A stretch of DNA of 64,000 nt from the NCBI GenBank assembly GCA_964017195.1, contig OZ024900.1:32132641-32196640 (forward strand). The letters are read 5' to 3'. The notes below the pieces were generated by a model, which had not been told where the DNA came from, did no database searches, and saw only the letters and a program-made list of their open reading frames with translations. This document shows, one piece after another, positions 63,195 through 64,000 of this stretch (positions within the stretch are counted from its first letter, which is position 1; the number at the start of each line of letters is the position of its first letter). A program made the translations under genes and the position numbers. This DNA is from Siderastrea radians (lineage: Eukaryota > Cnidaria > Anthozoa > Scleractinia > Rhizangiidae).

Positions 63195-63664
63195 GTATGG
63201 GACAAATATGGCAACGTGGTATTCTAATAACTCAATAGTTAACTGTCTCCAAAGCAGACATCTGCTACGCAAATGGCATTCTGTATGTTAAATGGTGACA
63301 TTTTGCTACTTCAGTCAACTTTGCGTAAAGAGGAATGGCTTATTTTTGTGAATTGGATGAAATTTCATTGATTGATTGATTGACTGGTGCTCTTAAGGAT
63401 GTTAGCGCTGACTGTTTATGCCATCCTTACCACACATGCAGTGCTGATTGTTGCTGTGTCACACCAGGTCATGAATCAGTTGCAGGTGCTAAGGAAGATT
63501 AAATGTAAACAAATAATAAGAATTATTCTTTGGTGGCTTTTGTAATAACACAGTATGGCTTTCACTCTCTCAAATACACAGCATTACCTGGTTTTCTTTC
63601 AACAGTTCACTTTTTTCACTGATTTATTTCACTGTATTTATATACAAAAATGGGGAGGGGGGTA

Positions 63665-64000
63665 TTAAGATGATTCCATCGAAATAGACGGAATGTTTAA
63701 AATTTTCTAAAACTTTGTGCAATTGGTAATTATGTTCTGAACATTTCAAAAATGCAATAAAAAATAGGGGTCACTGAGCTTGTTTTTGTACAACATTGAT
63801 AGCCACTAATTGCAACTATACGATCCGCAAGGTTTTCCTGACAAACCCTGGTAATCAGAAAGGAGAACTGTAATTTCTTTAATATGTCATTGCTTGCACT
63901 GAAATACTGGAGCATTTTATTTTAGTTGAACAGGAATTATAGACATGAAAAATAAATGTATTCACCACGTTGTACCTAAATTTGCCCTGCTGTACCTAAA
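63665..64000. mobile_element. Partial copy of the TTAAGGTGATTCC element (intron 8)
   Basis: TTAAGATGATTCCATCGAAA and the following ~330 bp align with 29373 onward (shared 'aaaatgcaataaaaaatagg', 'gcaaggttttcctgacaaac'-type text). It runs off the window end. Confidence 0.75.

Overview
The window is eukaryotic, intron-containing, AT-rich and crowded with repeats. It reads as animal nuclear DNA, most probably from an anthozoan cnidarian such as a coral. That assignment is inference. It rests on a metazoan-type RAP1GDS1 gene, CR1/L2-type LINEs, and dispersed repeats (TTAA-flanked inverted-repeat elements, a ~105-bp repeat) that I associate with coral genomes. No rRNA, tRNA or bacterial-type operon was seen.

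Left two thirds (about 5.1-45.8 kb): a lineage-specific array of single-exon genes for ~200-255 aa proteins. Each has two predicted membrane segments around a short Cys-containing loop, a juxtamembrane block (VVVSxIPAxDxEKSP), zero to three LPDY[FC] motifs on a 20-residue period, and a C-terminal PPPxYEQAL motif. I count nine apparently intact members, one with a premature stop ahead of its PPPTY motif (stop at 9377), and three broken copies (16766-17366, 19286-19556, 42620-43000). All are on the minus strand except the last broken copy and the 45145 gene. LPxY and PPxY are known WW-domain ligands, so recruitment of NEDD4-family ubiquitin ligases is a reasonable hypothesis. I recognise no named family. 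The array grew by segmental duplication: a D/E/pseudogene series at 12-20 kb, an F/H pair at 18.6 and 31.7 kb, and a ~2.15-kb tandem triplication at 35.4-41.6 kb.

Mobile DNA splits the array. An 8.7-kb terminal-inverted-repeat element (20194-28899, 9-bp target duplication) carries arrays of an 83-bp satellite in both orientations with an 830-bp higher-order period. Nested inside it are a Mutator-like element with gene fragments (22057-23572) and a Crypton-like fragment. Other elements are a decayed hAT (6541-8472), an ATCGAT-rich TIR element (14121-15594), two abutting TTAA elements (29373-30676), a near full-coding LINE (46244-48985) and many foldback MITEs.

Right end (50.7 kb to the window edge): the first eight coding exons of a RAP1GDS1/SmgGDS orthologue, an armadillo-repeat protein. 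All introns are phase 1 and the first two hold large TTAA-flanked elements. The gene continues past position 64000.
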